A stretch of 64,000 nucleotides of DNA from assembly GCA_021838585.1 (NCBI GenBank), contig JAKCDE010000004.1:76633-140632 (forward strand). Reading direction: 5' to 3'. A program made the translations under genes and the position numbers. Positions 26,007 through 34,274 of this stretch are shown piece after piece. This DNA is from Nitrospirota bacterium (lineage in GTDB: Bacteria > Nitrospirota_A > Leptospirillia > Leptospirillales > Leptospirillaceae). A model generated the notes under the pieces. That model was not told the origin of the DNA, did no database searches, and worked only from the letters and a program-made list of their open reading frames with translations. Position 1 is the first letter of the stretch. Each line of letters starts with the position of its first letter.

Positions 26007-27143
26007 CCTTAATCACTCCCATTTTTTGATACATTGTATCAGAATGATCCGATTCTAGAACCGAAAGGACAGACAAGTCAAACGATCCCCTGAAACCCAA
26101 GAAGCTCCTCTCCGGCCACCCCATTTTTTCCCACTCCGACGATGAGGTCAACGATTTTTCTAATAAATCTTTCGACAAAAAAGATTTCAGATCCCTCAAG
26201 GCCCAAGCTCCGCGATAGAAATTGTCGGAAGGGTTTCCCGGAAAAAATAAAGAGATTTTTTGAAACAGCCTCTTTATTTCTCTCAAATTGCCCCTTCCCA
26301 TCCCAATTCCGGAGTTCAAGATCCGGCACTCCGGAAAATCAAGATTCAGGGAACCAGGCGACCGAGGGCTCCCGGCGCCGACAGGATCTCCCAAAGAAGC
26401 GCCATCCCGATCCTGACCGCATTACGGATCTTTCCCATTCTCATCCCAAAAGTCGCATTTTCTCTTCTCCTCCCCCTGCCGGTGCGCGAAATGAATGCGG
26501 CCCTTAGACGGTCTTCGTGCCCGTCGGCCAAAGACGCACGGCAAGATTCCGTTTCAGTGTCTGGATTTTGAAATTTATTCTGAAAGATACGACGGGGAAT
26601 CGGAAGAGAAAAGGCGACAAAAAGGGAAGGGACACAAAAAAAGCCTGCAACGTCAGGTCCGCTTCATCATGAGCTCTCCTTTCCTTCCGTCCCCGGACTG
26701 GGACCGTCGTCCATATGAATCTCCTTATTTTTCAGGTTGTCCCGAGCGCCGCCGTTCCGGTCCGGAACGCAGAAACACCTCTTTCTCCGCGCAGGAGCTC
26801 AATGAGACTAGACTAAGGGTCGATCCACCACTTCGACCTGTCCGGCGATCTTCCGGACACGCTCCACGAGCTTTTGCTGATTCATGAAAACATCAAACAG
26901 AAAGCCTCGTTTTTTCTCGAAAGAGAATATATACTCCCCCTCCCTATCTGTCAACCCCTTCCCCCCCATCATCCCGGAAGGAAATTTTCGGGCCTCCCTT
27001 GCGATCCTTCCTCAAAGCCTCACCCGACTCTTGCATTACATTATCAAGATGTCGGATGTCCAATCTTTGTCTGGATGCACTTCCCCCTGAGGCGCGATCC
27101 CCGTATAATGAAACCCCAGACCCTCCAGAGCTCAGGAGAATCC
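26007..27143. other. Long intergenic region, no confident gene
   Basis: The region is AT-richer than its surroundings and separates the divergent efflux operon and mazG. It should contain both promoters. Open frames occur (minus strand 25978-26394; plus strand 26669-26887, with a PERRRSGPERR segment), but neither has a good ribosome site or a recognisable domain. A tract near 26936-26985 is very rich in C and T. I see no tRNA or obvious terminator. Confidence 0.4.
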
Positions 27144-28025
27144 ATGACCTTCGATCCGTCCCGCTATCTCGAAAACCTTCACGATGCACCGGACCACCGC
27201 GCCCGGCCCCTGACGGAAACCCCGGGGGATCTTCAGGGACTCCGGCGGCTTTCGCGGATCATCGACCATCTCCGGGGTGAAAATGGATGCCCCTTCGACA
27301 GGAAACAAACCCTGTCCGCCCTTGTGGCAGACCTCAAGGATGAAATTTTCGAGCTCGAAGAGTCGGTCCAGAAGGACGACTCCGAAAACATCGCCCGGGA
27401 AATGGGGGATCTGTTCGTCATTCTTTTTATGGCCCGACGAATTTTGTGGGAGAAGTCAGGCCAGTCTCTCGGCACCATTTTCGACGGAGCGGCCCGCAAG
27501 ATGGTTTCCCGCCATCCCCATGTCTTCGAGGCTCCCGCTCCCGGAAAAAGCCTTGAAGCGATCTGGGAGACATGGGAGGATAAAAAACGGAAAGAGCCGG
27601 AACACCGGGACCGACAATCGGTCCTCGACGGAATCCCGCTCACCATGCCCGCGTTGACGGTCGCGGCAAAACAGGGCCAGAAGGCGGGGCGTGTCGGATT
27701 CGACTGGCGCTCCCCCGACGAGGTCTGTCCTAAAGTTCTCGAGGAGTGGCAGGAAGTCCTCGAGGCGCGCCTCGAAGGCCCCGAACGTCTGTCGGAGGAG
27801 ATCGGCGATCTTCTCTTTGTTCTGGCCCAGTTCGCGAGGCTTTCGGGAATCCGGCCAGAGGAGGCGCTGTCCGCCGCAAACAGGAAGTTCAGGGACCGTT
27901 TCCACTTCATGGAACGGGAGGCGGCCTCGAGAGGGATTCCGCTCGCCGAGCTGACATCCGAACAATGGGAGGATCTCTGGACGGAATCCAAGAAACCCCG
28001 GAAAGAGGAGCAAAAAGAGCCATGA
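27144..28025 (+). CDS. mazG: Nucleoside triphosphate pyrophosphohydrolase MazG
   Basis: The 293-residue protein starts at ATG 27144 behind AGGAG. It has two tandem MazG domains: the first with CPFDRKQTLSALVADLKDEIFE and the metal-binding EMGDLFVILF, the second with KVLEEWQEVLEAR and EEIGDLLFVLAQFAR. E. coli MazG has the same double arrangement and hydrolyses NTPs to NMP and PPi, lowering ppGpp and removing bad nucleotides. The stop overlaps the following SDR start (ATGA). Confidence 0.9.
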   Translation: MTFDPSRYLENLHDAPDHRARPLTETPGDLQGLRRLSRIIDHLRGENGCPFDRKQTLSALVADLKDEIFELEESVQKDDSENIAREMGDLFVILFMARRILWEKSGQSLGTIFDGAARKMVSRHPHVFEAPAPGKSLEAIWETWEDKKRKEPEHRDRQSVLDGIPLTMPALTVAAKQGQKAGRVGFDWRSPDEVCPKVLEEWQEVLEARLEGPERLSEEIGDLLFVLAQFARLSGIRPEEALSAANRKFRDRFHFMEREAASRGIPLAELTSEQWEDLWTESKKPRKEEQKEP

Positions 28026-28717
28026 ATGCCCTGGTCACCGGCGCCACCTCCGGGATAGGACTTTCGGTGGCTCAAGGCCTTCTCGCCCTCGGTCACAACG
28101 TCTTCGCCACCGGCAGAAACAGCGGACGCCTCGGGCAGTTCAGGGAGGAGGCCAAAGGCATGGCCGGAACGCTCCACACCCTTGCCTGCGACCTGGAAAG
28201 ACCGGAAGAGGTCGAACGACTGATCAAGGCATCCACGGACGCCCTGTCCCATAAAATCGACCTTCTGGTGAACAATGCCGGCATTGCCACATTCGGTGAA
28301 ATCGAGGAGACGACCCTCGAGGAGTTCGAGCGGTTGATGGCGGTGAATCTGAGAGCCCCTTTTCTGCTTTCCCGGGCGACCCTGCCGATCATGAAAAAAC
28401 AAGGAGACGGGCTGATCGTCAACATTTCCTCCGTGGCTGGCCTCGAAGCCTGGGCAGGATCCTCCCTCTACTCCATGACCAAGTTCGCATTGAGGGGTTT
28501 GACCGGGTCATTGCTGGCCGAGGGGGCGCCCAGCGGTGTGAAGGCGGTTGCAATCTGCCCGGGTTATGTGGCGACTCCTCTGGTGTCGGGGGCTCCCGTT
28601 CCCGAATCCGAGATGATCCAGCCCGAAGACATCCTGAAGACGATCCTCTACCTCAGGGACCTCTCTCCGGCGGCGGTCCCGGGAGACATTGTCCTGAAGC
28701 GTCTCGGAGGACTTTGA
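28022..28717 (+). CDS. Short-chain dehydrogenase/reductase
   Basis: The 231-residue SDR has TGATSGIG at residues 6-13, NNAG, a catalytic Ser in NISSVAG and YSMTKF as the Tyr-Lys pair. The start is the ATG overlapping the mazG stop. This is a general NAD(P)-dependent oxidoreductase of the 3-oxoacyl-ACP-reductase-like group; the substrate is unknown. It is the third SDR in the window. Confidence 0.82.
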   Translation: MNALVTGATSGIGLSVAQGLLALGHNVFATGRNSGRLGQFREEAKGMAGTLHTLACDLERPEEVERLIKASTDALSHKIDLLVNNAGIATFGEIEETTLEEFERLMAVNLRAPFLLSRATLPIMKKQGDGLIVNISSVAGLEAWAGSSLYSMTKFALRGLTGSLLAEGAPSGVKAVAICPGYVATPLVSGAPVPESEMIQPEDILKTILYLRDLSPAAVPGDIVLKRLGGL

Positions 28718-28757
28718 CCTTCGTTTCATACATGCCCGGAGCGACAATGAGGATGCT

Positions 28758-29777
28758 GTGCAACCGGAAATGATAAGGGAATACATCAAAAAGGTCGGGA
28801 CAGGTCCTCTTGGCGCGAGGGATCTTACCCGGGCCGAGGCGGCCTCGGCCGCCAAACTCATTCTTTCCGGAAGTGCGACCTCCGCCCAGACCGGCGCTCT
28901 TCTTCTGGGACTTCGCCTGAAGGGGGAAACCGCCGAAGAAATGGGAGGGTTTCTCGACGCCCTTAGAGAGAAGCTCACTCTTGCCGGTCCGACAAGGGCC
29001 GATCTCGATGTCGGCGACCCCTACGACGGCAGGAAACGCTCCCTGAGCCTCGTCGTTCCCGCCGCGCTCGCGGCATCCCGGTCGGGACTCAGGATCGTCC
29101 TCCACGGCCTTTCCATGGTCCCAGTCAAACAGGGGCCGGGGGTCCTTGACGTCTGGAAAGCCCTCGGACGGACGCCCTCCTCCCTGCCGGGTCCCTGGCC
29201 TTCCGAGGGGGAGGGGTCGGTCCTCTGCCTTTCCCAGGAAACCTTTCTTCCGGAGCTCGCCCGCCTTCTGCCCCTGCGCCAGGAACTGGGCCTCCGCACC
29301 CTCTGGAACACCGTCGAAAAATGCGTAAACCCATTGAATGCCACCGCCCAGATCATCGGCATCTTTCATGAACCGATCATCGACAAGCTCCGCCAGGCCC
29401 TTGATCGCAGCGGAGTCTCCCCTTCCCACCGCATACTCTTCGTCTGTGGCTCCGAGGGAGGAGTGGATCTCCACCCCCACCGTCCGACACTCTGCCATCT
29501 TCTGGACCCTGCCTCCGGGCCGGATCTCCAGCCCGTCACCATTCCGGCGCCTTCCGGAGAAACGGGACCTATGCCTTCCCCGGGAGAGAGCTTGTTTATC
29601 CGGGAGATTGTAAGCGATCCTTCCCACCCTCTGGCCCGGCTCCTGAAACGCCAGACAGCCCTTTTCCTTTTTGCCTCGGGAAAATGCAAGAGCTTTTCCG
29701 AGGCGGAGGAACGACTGGCAGACGCTCCCTCTAATCCGTCCGATCCTTCCCCTTCCCCCCTCCGGAGTGTCCCATGA
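28758..29777 (+). CDS. Anthranilate phosphoribosyltransferase-like protein (TrpD2/YbiB type)
   Basis: The 339-residue protein has the helical N-terminal domain of the phosphoribosyltransferase family III (REYIKKVG... LTRAEAASAAKLILSG) and the conserved ELGLRTLWNTVEKCVNPLNA. The glycine-rich PRPP loop of true TrpD (GTGGD) reads DPYDGRKRS and is degenerate, so it is more like TrpD2/YbiB, which binds nucleic acid rather than making tryptophan. The GTG start at 28758 follows GAGG. The stop overlaps the HD-GYP gene. The last 30 residues are Ser/Pro-rich. Confidence 0.7.
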   Translation: MQPEMIREYIKKVGTGPLGARDLTRAEAASAAKLILSGSATSAQTGALLLGLRLKGETAEEMGGFLDALREKLTLAGPTRADLDVGDPYDGRKRSLSLVVPAALAASRSGLRIVLHGLSMVPVKQGPGVLDVWKALGRTPSSLPGPWPSEGEGSVLCLSQETFLPELARLLPLRQELGLRTLWNTVEKCVNPLNATAQIIGIFHEPIIDKLRQALDRSGVSPSHRILFVCGSEGGVDLHPHRPTLCHLLDPASGPDLQPVTIPAPSGETGPMPSPGESLFIREIVSDPSHPLARLLKRQTALFLFASGKCKSFSEAEERLADAPSNPSDPSPSPLRSVP

Positions 29778-31006
29778 ACAAGATCATTCCCGTAGAAAAA
29801 CTTGAAATCGGCATGGAGGTTGTGGCTCTGGACAAGAGCTGGCTGGAAACCAACATCCTTTTTCATCGGTTCCGAGTCCAGTCCAGAGAGGAAATCCGGA
29901 AGCTTAAGGAGAACGGGATCCGCATGGTGACGGTCCGTATTCCCGACCCGCAACCCGCTGCAGCCCCAGGAAAGGAAACGGGCAGGCGACCGGAGGAGGG
30001 GGAAAGTCCGATCTTCCGGGAGATGGAAGTTCTTCCCATCCCGACCCTCAAGGAATGGAACGCCCTCCACGACAAGACGGTCGCGGTCGTCGCGAAGAGT
30101 TTCAGCGAAGTTCGCATGGGGAATGTGCTCGATGTGGCTCCTCTTCGCAATCAGGTGGTTGAAACACTGGAGATGCTGCTGAGGGATCCCCGCAAAAACT
30201 CCTTTCTCGTCACCTTGTCCGAAGTCGACGACGAATCCTACGTCCACTCCGCGAACACCATGATTCTCGCCATGGGACTGGCCAAACAGACCGGAGTTCC
30301 CCAAGAGGAGATTCCGAGGTGGGGGCTGGCCGCTCTTCTTCACGATATCGGGAAGGCCCTCATTCCTCTCGATATTCTGAAAAAACCTGGCAAACTTGAA
30401 CCGAACGAGTGGGATACGATGAAACGCCATCCGAAACTCGGCCATTCCATCCTGTCGAAGTCGAAGGACGATCTGGTGCGCGGGCTCTGCACCCATGTGG
30501 CCATGGAGCATCACGAACGGAAGGGGGGAGGCGGTTACCCGTTCGGACTGGATCTGCCCGACATTGATCCGGTCAGTCGCTCCCTGATGGTTCTAGACAT
30601 CTACGAAGCCCTCACGGCCGGTAGGATTTACCGTCCTCCGCTTTCACCCGCGAAAACGCTCTCCTACCTTCTGGAGCGCGAACTGCACAAGCTCGATCCG
30701 CGGGCGATCGCAAATCTCGTCCAGATGGTGGGCATTTATCCGGTAGCATCCCTCGTGCTTCTCACCGATGGGCGGATCGCCATGATCACCTCCTACAAGG
30801 ACCCGGACACCCACACCGGGCCTGTCGACCTTCTTGCCATTTTCTCAAAACCAGGGGTTCCCCTTCCGGAGCCTGTCCGCCTCACCTTGTCCACCATCGA
30901 CCGCTCCCGCGTCAAGCAGACCTATCATCCTAGGGAACTCGGCCTTTCACCTGCCGACATTTCCCGTTATCTCGAAATGGCGGAAGCAGAACCTCCCGAT
31001 CATTGA
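29774..31006 (+). CDS. HD-GYP domain c-di-GMP phosphodiesterase
   Basis: The 410-residue protein has an N-terminal domain (DUF3391-like opening KIIPVEKLEIGMEVVAL) and an HD-GYP domain with HSANTM, HDIGKALIP and EHHERKGGGGYPFGL. The common HHExxDGxGYP motif has Gly for Asp, but the HD metal ligands and GYP are present. Members hydrolyse c-di-GMP to GMP. No membrane segment is seen. It ends in front of a strong terminator. With the GGDEF proteins at 1-584, 11050-12108 and 32863-34248 it is part of this strain's c-di-GMP network. Confidence 0.88.
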   Translation: MNKIIPVEKLEIGMEVVALDKSWLETNILFHRFRVQSREEIRKLKENGIRMVTVRIPDPQPAAAPGKETGRRPEEGESPIFREMEVLPIPTLKEWNALHDKTVAVVAKSFSEVRMGNVLDVAPLRNQVVETLEMLLRDPRKNSFLVTLSEVDDESYVHSANTMILAMGLAKQTGVPQEEIPRWGLAALLHDIGKALIPLDILKKPGKLEPNEWDTMKRHPKLGHSILSKSKDDLVRGLCTHVAMEHHERKGGGGYPFGLDLPDIDPVSRSLMVLDIYEALTAGRIYRPPLSPAKTLSYLLERELHKLDPRAIANLVQMVGIYPVASLVLLTDGRIAMITSYKDPDTHTGPVDLLAIFSKPGVPLPEPVRLTLSTIDRSRVKQTYHPRELGLSPADISRYLEMAEAEPPDH

Positions 31007-31011
31007 CAAAA

Positions 31012-31038
31012 AAACGGACCCTTATATCAGGTCCGTTT
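31012..31038. terminator. Bidirectional rho-independent terminator
   Basis: AAACGGACC (31012-31020) pairs with GGTCCGTTT (31030-31038) around a 9-base loop, with A-rich and T-containing flanks. It lies between the converging HD-GYP and tusA genes. Confidence 0.8.
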
Positions 31039-31071
31039 CATTCCTGTTCCAAAAAGAGGGTCACAACTTTT

Positions 31072-31320
31072 TCACTTCACCTTTTTGACAATAACCTCCC
31101 AGTAGCCCTCTTTCTTTTCCGTCTTCAGATATTCCTGCCCGACCTTCTGAATCCATGCCGGAATATCCTTCGCCGACCCTTCGTCGGTGGAAAGAACCGA
31201 AAGAACCGTCCCGACAGGTTTAAGCTGGATAGTCTTGATCAGCTCCATCAGGGGACCAGGACAAAAAAGGCCACGCCCGTCAACGATTTCGTCGATTTTC
31301 ACGCTTGTGTCTTCTGCCAT
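31072..31320 (-). CDS. tusA: TusA-family sulfurtransferase
   Basis: The 82-residue protein has the TusA/SirA signature DGRGLFCPGPLMELIK; the Cys in the CPxP motif (about residue 20) carries persulfide. In E. coli TusA receives sulfur from IscS and passes it to TusBCD; in sulfur oxidisers it works with DsrE-type proteins and heterodisulfide reductase-like complexes. A DsrE-like gene lies 28 bases upstream in the same operon. This pairing matters because the window's IscS appears to lack desulfurase residues. Confidence 0.88.
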   Translation of the reverse strand: MAEDTSVKIDEIVDGRGLFCPGPLMELIKTIQLKPVGTVLSVLSTDEGSAKDIPAWIQKVGQEYLKTEKKEGYWEVIVKKVK

Positions 31321-31348
31321 TCTTTCTCTCCTGTTCCTTCAAACGTTG

Positions 31349-31741
31349 TCAAACAAAAAGAACCTGGCCACCCTCGGCTTTTCCCAGGAATCCCGCCACA
31401 CCCAGCACTTCGTCGAAAACCGGGACAAACTCGTCGAGCTTCTCCCCGACGAGTTCGAGCGCCATCGCGCACGCATAGACCTTGAGGGATCCCATCATCT
31501 TTCCCTGCTGGAGAAGATCGTAAAACATGGGGCCGCCTTTCTCGAGAAGATGTCGTCCGATCTCCCCGTCCACCTTGAAACCTTTTTTTTCTACCGTTGA
31601 TTTTCGGAATGCGGTGACGGCGTTCATCGTCACGAAGACATTCACTTCCATCTGGCTCACCGCAGCAACGGATGCCATGAGACCGACGGCATGCATCTTT
31701 TCGAGAGAGTCGGAGGCCAACACAAAGGAAATCCGTTCCAT
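31349..31741 (-). CDS. DsrE2-like sulfur-carrier protein
   Basis: The 130-residue protein belongs to the DsrE superfamily: strand ISFVLASDSL, helix MHAVGLMASVAAV, strand VNVFVTMNAV, and a cysteine in KVYACAMALELVG, the usual persulfide site of DsrE2-type proteins. There is no strong N-terminal membrane segment. AAAGGA precedes the ATG by about 7 bases. It is paired with tusA, an arrangement known from sulfur-metabolising bacteria. Confidence 0.78.
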   Translation of the reverse strand: MERISFVLASDSLEKMHAVGLMASVAAVSQMEVNVFVTMNAVTAFRKSTVEKKGFKVDGEIGRHLLEKGGPMFYDLLQQGKMMGSLKVYACAMALELVGEKLDEFVPVFDEVLGVAGFLGKAEGGQVLFV

Positions 31742-31888
31742 CGATTCGTCCTTTCCCTGTCAATTGTCCGGAACATCCCACACTTTTGATCTTAGTCCAC
31801 ACTATCGGGAGGATCAAGCCGGACATTTTTCAGTAACCTTATGGCAGTGGGAGCAGACCGACCCAATGGTATGGGCTCCCGTAACACG

Positions 31889-32866
31889 TCACCGCCCAGG
31901 ACAGGGTTTGTTTTTTACCGGCAAGGGAATCCGTTCACCCGGTGGCGCCAGGTCTGGCAAGTCGAAGTTGCGGGTAAGCGTCTCGAGAAGGGAGTAGTGG
32001 TTCGAGAAACAGTGTGATCGCCACGGAGTCGGATCCCTAGAGTCGATCCATAGGAAGGGGACCCTCCCTCCCCCATGAATCCTGAGCATGTCCGGCTTCA
32101 AAGCATTGATATCCCCTTGTTTTCCCGAATACCCCGACTCGTCCCAGAGGACGAAGATCCAGACATGGCCGTTATGGTAAAGGGAGGAGTCCTCGATAGC
32201 CGGAATCCAGCGGGCGAGAAATCGGTCCCCGGCCCTCACGAGTTCATGCCGGTTATGAAAATGGCAGGTGAAGGCTCCGTGCATGTCGTTGCATAGGTCG
32301 GGAACGACGAGGGCAAACGCCGGGACATCTCCCCGGGCGAGATCCTCCCGGAGCCGGGAGAGGGGAACAACCGTTCTTCTGACGGGGCTTTTTCTGAGGC
32401 GAGAAAACAGAAGAAAAGGATCGTGCTTCAGGACGTAACGGACGAACAGAAGGGGAGCCTTGGAGCCTCCGAATCCGTCCCCGGGGAGTCCCTGCATGTA
32501 CGAACCGACGGAGTGCCCATGGCGAACCATTTCCTCGGGGAAGCTGTCCCCCTGAATCCGGATGTGTGGATCGTCTGAAACAGGAAGGGGGGGCCAAGCC
32601 CCCATCATCGCGACATAGTTCGGCAGACTCGGATGGGCGAGGCTCCAGTAGTTGGTCAATCGTCCCCCGACAAGGCTGTTGAAATAGGGGGCATCCGATC
32701 CGTGGACAATCTCCCGATAACCCTTGTTTTCCATGATGATGACAAAGACATGGTCGGCCTGCGAGGACTTTTGGGCCAATGAGATGCTCGGAGACAGAAT
32801 AGCCTGAAAAACCGCCAGAACAAATGGAAGCAGTCCACTTTTCACAAGAGTCACCGAGGCCTTCAC
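31889..32866 (-). CDS. Exported phosphoesterase (phospholipase C/acid phosphatase family)
   Basis: The 325-residue protein starts at GTG 32866, which overlaps the stop of the preceding gene (GTGA) and has AAGGA 6 bases upstream. A signal peptide (SGLLPFVLAVFQAILSPSIS) is followed by the alkaline-phosphatase-like phosphoesterase domain: VIIMENKGY, HPSLPNYVAMMG, VVPDLCNDMHG and WDESGY, which hold the metal and nucleophile positions of PF04185-type enzymes. It is likely periplasmic or secreted and cleaves phosphomonoesters or phospholipid head groups; the substrate is open. Confidence 0.8.
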   Translation of the reverse strand: MKASVTLVKSGLLPFVLAVFQAILSPSISLAQKSSQADHVFVIIMENKGYREIVHGSDAPYFNSLVGGRLTNYWSLAHPSLPNYVAMMGAWPPLPVSDDPHIRIQGDSFPEEMVRHGHSVGSYMQGLPGDGFGGSKAPLLFVRYVLKHDPFLLFSRLRKSPVRRTVVPLSRLREDLARGDVPAFALVVPDLCNDMHGAFTCHFHNRHELVRAGDRFLARWIPAIEDSSLYHNGHVWIFVLWDESGYSGKQGDINALKPDMLRIHGGGRVPFLWIDSRDPTPWRSHCFSNHYSLLETLTRNFDLPDLAPPGERIPLPVKNKPCPGR

Positions 32867-34248
32867 TCCCAGTCCTTCAGAACGAGAAAGCGCTTGAACC
32901 AATCCTCAAAGGCTTTCTGGGTGGTGGTTCCGGCCGCGTTGGGTGTGATAGCCATTGTTGGTCGTGCCTCAAGGGCCTTCAGAAGGTCGTGGCTCGTCCA
33001 GGCCGTGGAGGGAAACCAGAAGACGGAGAGCGTGATTGAGAGAGCAGGATTGGCCGAAACAAGTTTTTCGAGAACCTCTCGGTAACGGTCTTCGATTCCC
33101 TTTGCGCGAGATATGTCCTGGTCCGGAAAAAGAAGCAACAACCCGTCACTGCCCTGGGCCAGAATGTCCGAAGGTCTCTTCGACTTGTCCAGAACCCGCT
33201 GAAGGATGTCCTGGGAGGCTGGGTCGCTCTGAACCCGCAGGATGACGAATGGACGGGGAGGATGCCGAACGATCATTCCCTCCATCAGCATCAGAAAGCT
33301 TTCCTCCTCGAAAAGGCCCCGATGGACATCATACTTCGGAAGGAGTCCAAGGGCCATGCGCTCTTCACCGAGGGCATCCCCCATGTTCCGGACGATCTCC
33401 TCGAAGTTGAGACGGACCGGCTTCATCCAAAGGTCGAGAGAAGGAAACGGGATCCCGATCCATCCCATCACATGGATGTACCAGGTCAGGGGAAGCATGA
33501 TCTCGTAGCGATAAGGCTTCTCGGTATGCTCGACCAGGGCCGGTCTGGCTCCCCCCTCGGAAATCTTCTTGAAGAACTGGACATCCCCGATCGATACATT
33601 TTCCTGGGTCATCCGGAGGTTGTCTTCGGGACCATCGAACTGGAGGTAGATCGGCCGAGGACCGTCATCGAGCGTCACCCCGTCGACCAGAAAGACCCGG
33701 TTGAACTTGAAGCGTTCTGCCTCCCACTCCATCAGCCGCGCGATCTCCTCGTGCAGAACCCGCTGGTCGGACTCATCGAGAAGATGGTGGGCCACAGCCG
33801 TCTGAATCTTGTCCTTCATCTGGACGATGGCGGGATATTCGATCGTCTCCATCTGTTTGTCCGTCGGCATCCGGTCATAATAGGACAGGAAATAGATTCC
33901 GGCGGGCGGAGGCATTGCTCCCAGGGGGAATCCCCACCATACCAGGGTTCCCTGGTCCCCCTGCCCCCGGAAGTCGGTCCGGCGAAAAAGGTCCTCCCCC
34001 CCTTTTTCTCCCTGGGGGCGCGCATTCCCCTTGCGAAGCAGATGCTCCCACAAATCCCGGACAGGCATGCGCGAGAGGGACCGGGCCGGCAATTTCGTCA
34101 TATGGATGAGACCATCCTCAAACAGGACGATCTTCCCGGCCGAATCGGCAGCAAAAGAAGTCACAACATTGGAATTAATCCCGTAATCGAGAATCTTTTT
34201 CCAGGGGGTCAGGTCCCGCATCGGGGAAACCAGAGAGACAAATCCCAC
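32863..34248 (-). CDS. Protein with degenerate C-terminal GGDEF domain
   Basis: The 461-residue protein starts at GTG 34248 with AAGGG 6 bases upstream. The first 320 residues are not recognised, though the opening (IVLFEDGLIHMTKLPARSL) may be PAS-like. The last 120 residues follow a GGDEF fold: RPSDILAQGSDGLLLLFPD, where RxxD (the c-di-GMP inhibitory site) is intact but GGDEF is replaced by GSDGL, then a helix and ITLSVFWFPSTAW, the place of the usual SIGVA strand. It is probably catalytically dead and may bind c-di-GMP. It is translationally coupled to the exported phosphoesterase. Confidence 0.55.
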   Translation of the reverse strand: MGFVSLVSPMRDLTPWKKILDYGINSNVVTSFAADSAGKIVLFEDGLIHMTKLPARSLSRMPVRDLWEHLLRKGNARPQGEKGGEDLFRRTDFRGQGDQGTLVWWGFPLGAMPPPAGIYFLSYYDRMPTDKQMETIEYPAIVQMKDKIQTAVAHHLLDESDQRVLHEEIARLMEWEAERFKFNRVFLVDGVTLDDGPRPIYLQFDGPEDNLRMTQENVSIGDVQFFKKISEGGARPALVEHTEKPYRYEIMLPLTWYIHVMGWIGIPFPSLDLWMKPVRLNFEEIVRNMGDALGEERMALGLLPKYDVHRGLFEEESFLMLMEGMIVRHPPRPFVILRVQSDPASQDILQRVLDKSKRPSDILAQGSDGLLLLFPDQDISRAKGIEDRYREVLEKLVSANPALSITLSVFWFPSTAWTSHDLLKALEARPTMAITPNAAGTTTQKAFEDWFKRFLVLKDWE

Positions 34249-34274
34249 GATCAGCCCTTAATAATGAAATGCGA

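Noticed and set aside
25978..26394. 138-codon minus-strand frame upstream of and overlapping the outer-membrane factor gene
   Set aside because: No ribosome site, no recognisable domain, and its 3' end runs into the signal-peptide region of the efflux gene in another frame.
26808..26885. 25-codon minus-strand frame reading LVERVRKIAGQVEVVD, faintly like a CsoR-type metal regulator helix
   Set aside because: Too short, no ribosome site, no conserved Cys/His ligands; the likeness is probably chance.
26669..26887. 72-codon plus-strand frame with a PERRRSGPERR segment
   Set aside because: Weak start context and low-complexity basic composition; kept only as a remark in the intergenic entry.
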